Source of the DNA: Ureibacillus manganicus DSM 26584
GTDB taxonomy: Bacteria; Bacillota; Bacilli; Bacillales_A; Planococcaceae
Assembly (NCBI RefSeq): GCF_000772945.1
Contig: NZ_JPVN01000009.1
Location: 62,001 to 126,000, forward strand
Length of the DNA stretch: 64,000 nucleotides
Direction of reading: 5' to 3'
Shown: in pieces, positions 60,996 to 64,000 of the stretch
Position numbering within the stretch: the stretch's first letter is position 1
Layout of the letters: each line of letters starts with the position of its first letter
Notes under the pieces: generated by a model
The model's input: only the letters and a program-made list of their open reading frames with translations
Databases searched by the model: none
What the model was told of the DNA's origin: nothing
Position numbers and translations under genes: made by a program

Positions 60996-61544
60996 ATGTT
61001 AAAACACCGTGATCTTTCAGAAACAAACGAACTATATCAATTAATGAGTCATCCTTCAGTTTTTCCATATGTTCGTCAGAAGGCTACTTCAGCTGAGGAG
61101 TATTTGTTTATGACGAAACAACTAATTGAAGAAGAACAATTAGGTTTGACGATTTCCCGAACAATCATAGACAATTATGGTCAACCGATTGGAACAATAA
61201 ACTTATATGATATTGAAGATGGAGCTGGATTTTTAGGAACGTGGATTGGTATTCCATTTCAAGGTATGGGTTATAACCAAACTGCAAAGAAAGAGTTCTT
61301 AACTGAACTTTTCTTTCAACATAATATTCACACGGTATTTTTAAGAATTAGAAAAGGAAACGAAAAATCAAAACGCGCCTCCTTGAAATTGCCGTATATT
61401 ATAGACGCAAGTGAAACTCATCAAGCACTTTACAATGAGATTAATGCCGGTGAGGTAAAATTTGATTTATTTAGAATTCCAAAAGATCTATTCTACTTAG
61501 TAACAGCCCATGAAATGAACGAAGAAGAAGAACAAGCAATGTAG
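60996..61544 (+). CDS. GNAT family N-acetyltransferase
   Basis: A 182-residue RimJ/RimL-type acetyltransferase. The acetyl-CoA-binding stretch LGTWIGIPFQGMGYNQTAKKEFL fits motif A in shifted form (QGMGYN), and TIISRT-type beta strands precede it. A short acidic end (HEMNEEEEQAM). Start: ATG at 60996, eight bases after AAAGGAGG; the longer frame beginning at 60945 has no RBS. Substrate unknown. Confidence 0.85.
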   Translation: MLKHRDLSETNELYQLMSHPSVFPYVRQKATSAEEYLFMTKQLIEEEQLGLTISRTIIDNYGQPIGTINLYDIEDGAGFLGTWIGIPFQGMGYNQTAKKEFLTELFFQHNIHTVFLRIRKGNEKSKRASLKLPYIIDASETHQALYNEINAGEVKFDLFRIPKDLFYLVTAHEMNEEEEQAM

Positions 61545-61554
61545 AATAAATAAT

Positions 61555-61598
61555 AAAAGGGGTGTACTGAAAGTTTAACTTTCAATACACCCCTTTTA
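61555..61598. terminator. Bidirectional terminator between acetyltransferase gene and murG
   Basis: AAAAGGGGTGTAcTGAAAG and its complement form a long stem (one bulge), then TTTT. Serves both converging genes. Confidence 0.92.
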
Positions 61599-61603
61599 AA
61601 TAC

Positions 61604-62680
61604 TTATTTTTCGAACTTTACTATTAACTTAACCATTTCGTCAGGTGTTTTTGGACTTTCTGCGACTGTCATAGATTGAATCATTTTTGGTTTTTGCTCT
61701 ACAAGTCTTTTAATGGACTTTAGAAAAGTATTTTTTGTTAATTCTTCTTCTTCTAAAACTAAAGCGAAGCCTTGTTTTTCAAAGATTTTTGCATTTAATA
61801 TTTGGTCACCACGACTTTTAGTTGCAGATAATGGTATGAGCAACATTGGCTTTTTTAAAGCTAAAAATTCGAAAATCGAATTAGATCCTGCACGAGAAAC
61901 AATAAAATCAGACAATTGTAGTAAATCAGGAAGTTCATTTGTTACATAATCAAATTGTTTGTAGCCTTTTAAACTACTTAGTGTTTGATCAACATTTCCT
62001 TTACCACATAAGTGAATAATGTTAAATTCAACAAGTAATTCTGGTAGATTGCTTCGTAGAGCTTCATTAACGACTACCGATCCTAAACTCCCCCCCATGA
62101 CTAGGAGAACTGGTTTATCGTTATCAAATCCACAAATTCGAAGTGCAGTACTTTTTTTACCTCTAAACAATTCTTGCCTAACAATTGACCCTGTACAAGT
62201 TGCTTTTTCACTAGGTAAATATTTTAGTGTATCTTCAAAAATTGTAAATATATGCGAAGCGAATGGTAGTGCAATTTTATTTGCTAACCCAGGAGTTACA
62301 TCCGATTCATGAATAACTACTGGGATTTTCGCCATTTTTGCTGCAATTACGACTGGGACAGATACAAATCCCCCTTTTGAAAAAATTATCGTTGGCTTAA
62401 TTTTCCGAATAATAGACGAAGCTTGCATAATTCCTGCCATTACTTTAAAGGGATCTGTAAAATTCTTCATTGAAAAATATCTACGAAGTTTTCCACTTGA
62501 TATACCGTGGTATGGAATTTCAGGAAAACTCCCAGTAATTAGTTCTTTTTCAATTCCATCTTGTGACCCTATATAGTGTACATTATAACCCTCTTTAAGC
62601 AATGAGGGGATGATGGCTTGATTTAACGAAACATGACCGGCTGTTCCGCCACCAGTTAATATAATTGATTTTTGTTTCAC
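61604..62680 (-). CDS. murG: Stand-alone MurG-type N-acetylglucosaminyl transferase
   Basis: Membrane-associated glycosyltransferase of 358 residues that adds GlcNAc to lipid I to make lipid II. The N-terminal GGGTAGHV motif (residues 10-17, with the His common to MurG), IFSKGGFVSVPVVIAA (about 98-113), and HESDVTPGLANK motif, followed by the donor-binding C-domain with GGSLGSVVVNEAL and LSDFIVSRAGSNSIFEFLAL. It sits outside any division/wall cluster and beside dapF and a CAP protein, so it may be a second murG. RBS region: AGGAGAA. Bacillus cereus-group species carry two copies. Confidence 0.9.
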   Translation of the reverse strand: MKQKSIILTGGGTAGHVSLNQAIIPSLLKEGYNVHYIGSQDGIEKELITGSFPEIPYHGISSGKLRRYFSMKNFTDPFKVMAGIMQASSIIRKIKPTIIFSKGGFVSVPVVIAAKMAKIPVVIHESDVTPGLANKIALPFASHIFTIFEDTLKYLPSEKATCTGSIVRQELFRGKKSTALRICGFDNDKPVLLVMGGSLGSVVVNEALRSNLPELLVEFNIIHLCGKGNVDQTLSSLKGYKQFDYVTNELPDLLQLSDFIVSRAGSNSIFEFLALKKPMLLIPLSATKSRGDQILNAKIFEKQGFALVLEEEELTKNTFLKSIKRLVEQKPKMIQSMTVAESPKTPDEMVKLIVKFEK

Positions 62681-62856
62681 AGTTATTCTCCTATCTAAGT
62701 AAAACTTGACGATATCACAAGGATAAAAACAGATGTTGATTTATTAATTTTCATTATTGTTATCTATGCAACGAACATTCCGTAAATGATGCAACTATCA
62801 ATCAGATTTTAACATATATATGGTATGTATAAATAGGGCAAGATTTCAAAGTACAT

Positions 62857-62890
62857 AAGAAAAGCCCAACAAGTCAGGAACTTGAGGGCA
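62857..62890 (-). terminator. Terminator after CAP-domain gene
   Basis: On the minus strand GCCCTCAAGT pairs with ACTTGTTGGGC (one mismatch), followed by TTTTC. Confidence 0.72.
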
Positions 62891-62900
62891 AGTAAGAACC

Positions 62901-63896
62901 TTATAATTGAATAAATTGTTGTGTCCAGTAATATCCACTCTCTACGAATCCTACACCAATATGAGTGTAACTAGGATTCAAAATGTTTTGTCGGTGACCA
63001 GGTGATGCCATCCAAGCTTGAACAACTTGTTGTGGTGTTCTTTGCCCTTGAGCAATGTTTTCACCCGCTGCACGATATGAAATACCTGCTGCTTTTATTT
63101 GGTCAAATGGACTACCATAAGTTGGACTTGTATGTGAGAAGTAATTATTATTTGACATATCAACTGATTTTGCCTCTGCCACATTCATTAATGGTGAATG
63201 AATTTCTAAAGGTGCTAGACCTGCTTTGGAACGTTCAACGTTTGTTAACTCTACTACTTGTCGCTCAAAGTTGGACACAGCCGCACTTTCACTTGTTGGC
63301 TCGGTTGGTTTTGATACTTGTTCTTGCTTTGTATTTGTTTGTTGGTTATTTGATGGTGTTTGATAGTAATTTGAATTATTTTGTTTTGGTTGTTCGTTTT
63401 GTTGTACGGGTGCTTTAGTTGTTGTGTTTTGTTTAGGTGTTACATCAGTCTTAGCTGTTTCTGTTTGCTTAGGCGTTACATTAGGTTTAGCTTCTGTTTT
63501 CGGTGCTGCTGAAGTTTTAACTTCAGCTTTTTCTTTTTCTATAACATTCGAATTCTCGTTGGTAGATTGGTATTTTGAAACAATACTCGTTACCTCAATT
63601 TTATGTAATGCTAGATTCACAACCTGCTCTAGTTCTATATTTAACAGTCGCTCTAACGTGTTTTTAGTCATCGTTAATTTTTTATTAAAACTTTCATATT
63701 GGTTGCCTTCACTAGCCGATAAGTTTTCAATAGAATTTACTATAAATTCTTCATATTGATCTAAATTCACCGCTTGGGCATTAAATAAAAAGGATTCGTT
63801 TATAGCCAAATTATTAGTTGCCGAAGCGGCGTTTGCAGTAGGGATTTGTGTTGCAAATAATGCTAATGCACAAAATGGGATAAATATTTTTTTCAT
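62901..63896 (-). CDS. Secreted CAP-domain protein (YkwD-like)
   Basis: A 331-residue exported protein. Signal peptide residues 1-23 with AxA (ANA). A helical region follows, then a Thr/Pro/Gln/Lys-rich linker (about 130-205) and a C-terminal CAP/SCP domain (about 207-331): VVELTNVERSKAGLAPLEI, FSHTSPTYGSPFDQIKAAG, GENIAQGQRTPQQVVQAW, and SPGHRQNILNP. This is the bacterial YkwD/SCP-like family; some copies are spore-coat or wall proteins. ATG preceded by AGGAGG. Near the right edge of the window. Confidence 0.93.
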   Translation of the reverse strand: MKKIFIPFCALALFATQIPTANAASATNNLAINESFLFNAQAVNLDQYEEFIVNSIENLSASEGNQYESFNKKLTMTKNTLERLLNIELEQVVNLALHKIEVTSIVSKYQSTNENSNVIEKEKAEVKTSAAPKTEAKPNVTPKQTETAKTDVTPKQNTTTKAPVQQNEQPKQNNSNYYQTPSNNQQTNTKQEQVSKPTEPTSESAAVSNFERQVVELTNVERSKAGLAPLEIHSPLMNVAEAKSVDMSNNNYFSHTSPTYGSPFDQIKAAGISYRAAGENIAQGQRTPQQVVQAWMASPGHRQNILNPSYTHIGVGFVESGYYWTQQFIQL

Positions 63897-64000
63897 TTTG
63901 TACTCCTCCTTTCATATACCAATCATAAACCAGAATTTTTGTCATAATTGGTCCAATATTTGGAGGAAGTTACAATTTAACAATATATAATTGATTTCAA

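Overview
This is an AT-rich, Gram-positive, spore-forming chromosome segment. The evidence is a tricistronic GerA-type germinant receptor, sigma-I with its anti-sigma factor, strong AGGAGG-type ribosome binding sites, many GTG/TTG starts, and U-tailed rho-independent terminators after most operons. Gene content (parE-parC, plsY, actP-type symporter with a DUF485 partner, odhAB, ArlRS-like two-component system, xpaC-telA, lysine riboswitch) fits the Bacillales, most likely a Lysinibacillus/Solibacillus/Ureibacillus-like member of the Planococcaceae. The family-level placement is inference. I see no rRNA, tRNA, CRISPR array, prophage or insertion sequence.

Layout. 1-4.7 kb: germinant receptor operon (the first gene runs off the left edge) and a VanW-domain protein. 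4.8-9.5 kb: sirtuin, chemoreceptor, amidohydrolase. 9.5-12 kb: divergent SDR protein, small conserved protein, HesB/YneR-like protein and plsY. 12.5-17 kb: parE-parC. 17-20 kb: EamA transporter and the DUF485-symporter operon. 20-22 kb: an AT-rich gap and a free-standing LAGLIDADG protein. 22-26.3 kb: small accessory genes (DUF4181-like, nucleotidyltransferase, papain-fold-like unknown, methyltransferase, LysE exporter, a 54-residue membrane peptide). 26.3-29.6 kb: ABC-2-like transporter operon. 30-32.7 kb: secreted acidic protein, sigI and rsgI behind a sigma-I-type promoter. 32.9-45.2 kb: unknown repeat-like protein, PAS-GGDEF-EAL protein, YqeY, patatin, aminotransferase, AI-2E permease, LCP protein, msrA, ABC-F protein, lipoprotein. 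45.2-50.1 kb: cold-shock protein, DUF1033, xpaC-telA with a sigma-W-like promoter, and an ECF sigma/membrane-partner locus whose sigma gene carries an in-frame stop. 50.1-53 kb: amino-acid ABC importer under a lysine riboswitch. 53-57.2 kb: odhA-odhB. 57.4-59.5 kb: two-component system. 59.6-63.9 kb: dapF, GNAT acetyltransferase, a stand-alone murG and a CAP-domain secreted protein.

The items most worth a second look are: (1) the stand-alone homing-endonuclease-like protein that fuses an N-terminal helix-turn-helix, a two-motif LAGLIDADG core and two tandem ribbon-helix-helix-like segments; (2) the ECF sigma gene interrupted by a single TAA although its promoter, downstream frame and partner gene look intact; (3) the sigma-I locus, with a sigma-I-like promoter in front of an unknown secreted protein and an RsgI that lacks the usual Asn-Pro cleavage dipeptide; (4) an ABC-F gene with a terminator in its leader and one degenerate ATP site; and (5) three small genes of 35-54 codons with good ribosome binding sites. 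Several start codons differ from the longest open frame, and the reason is given in each entry.
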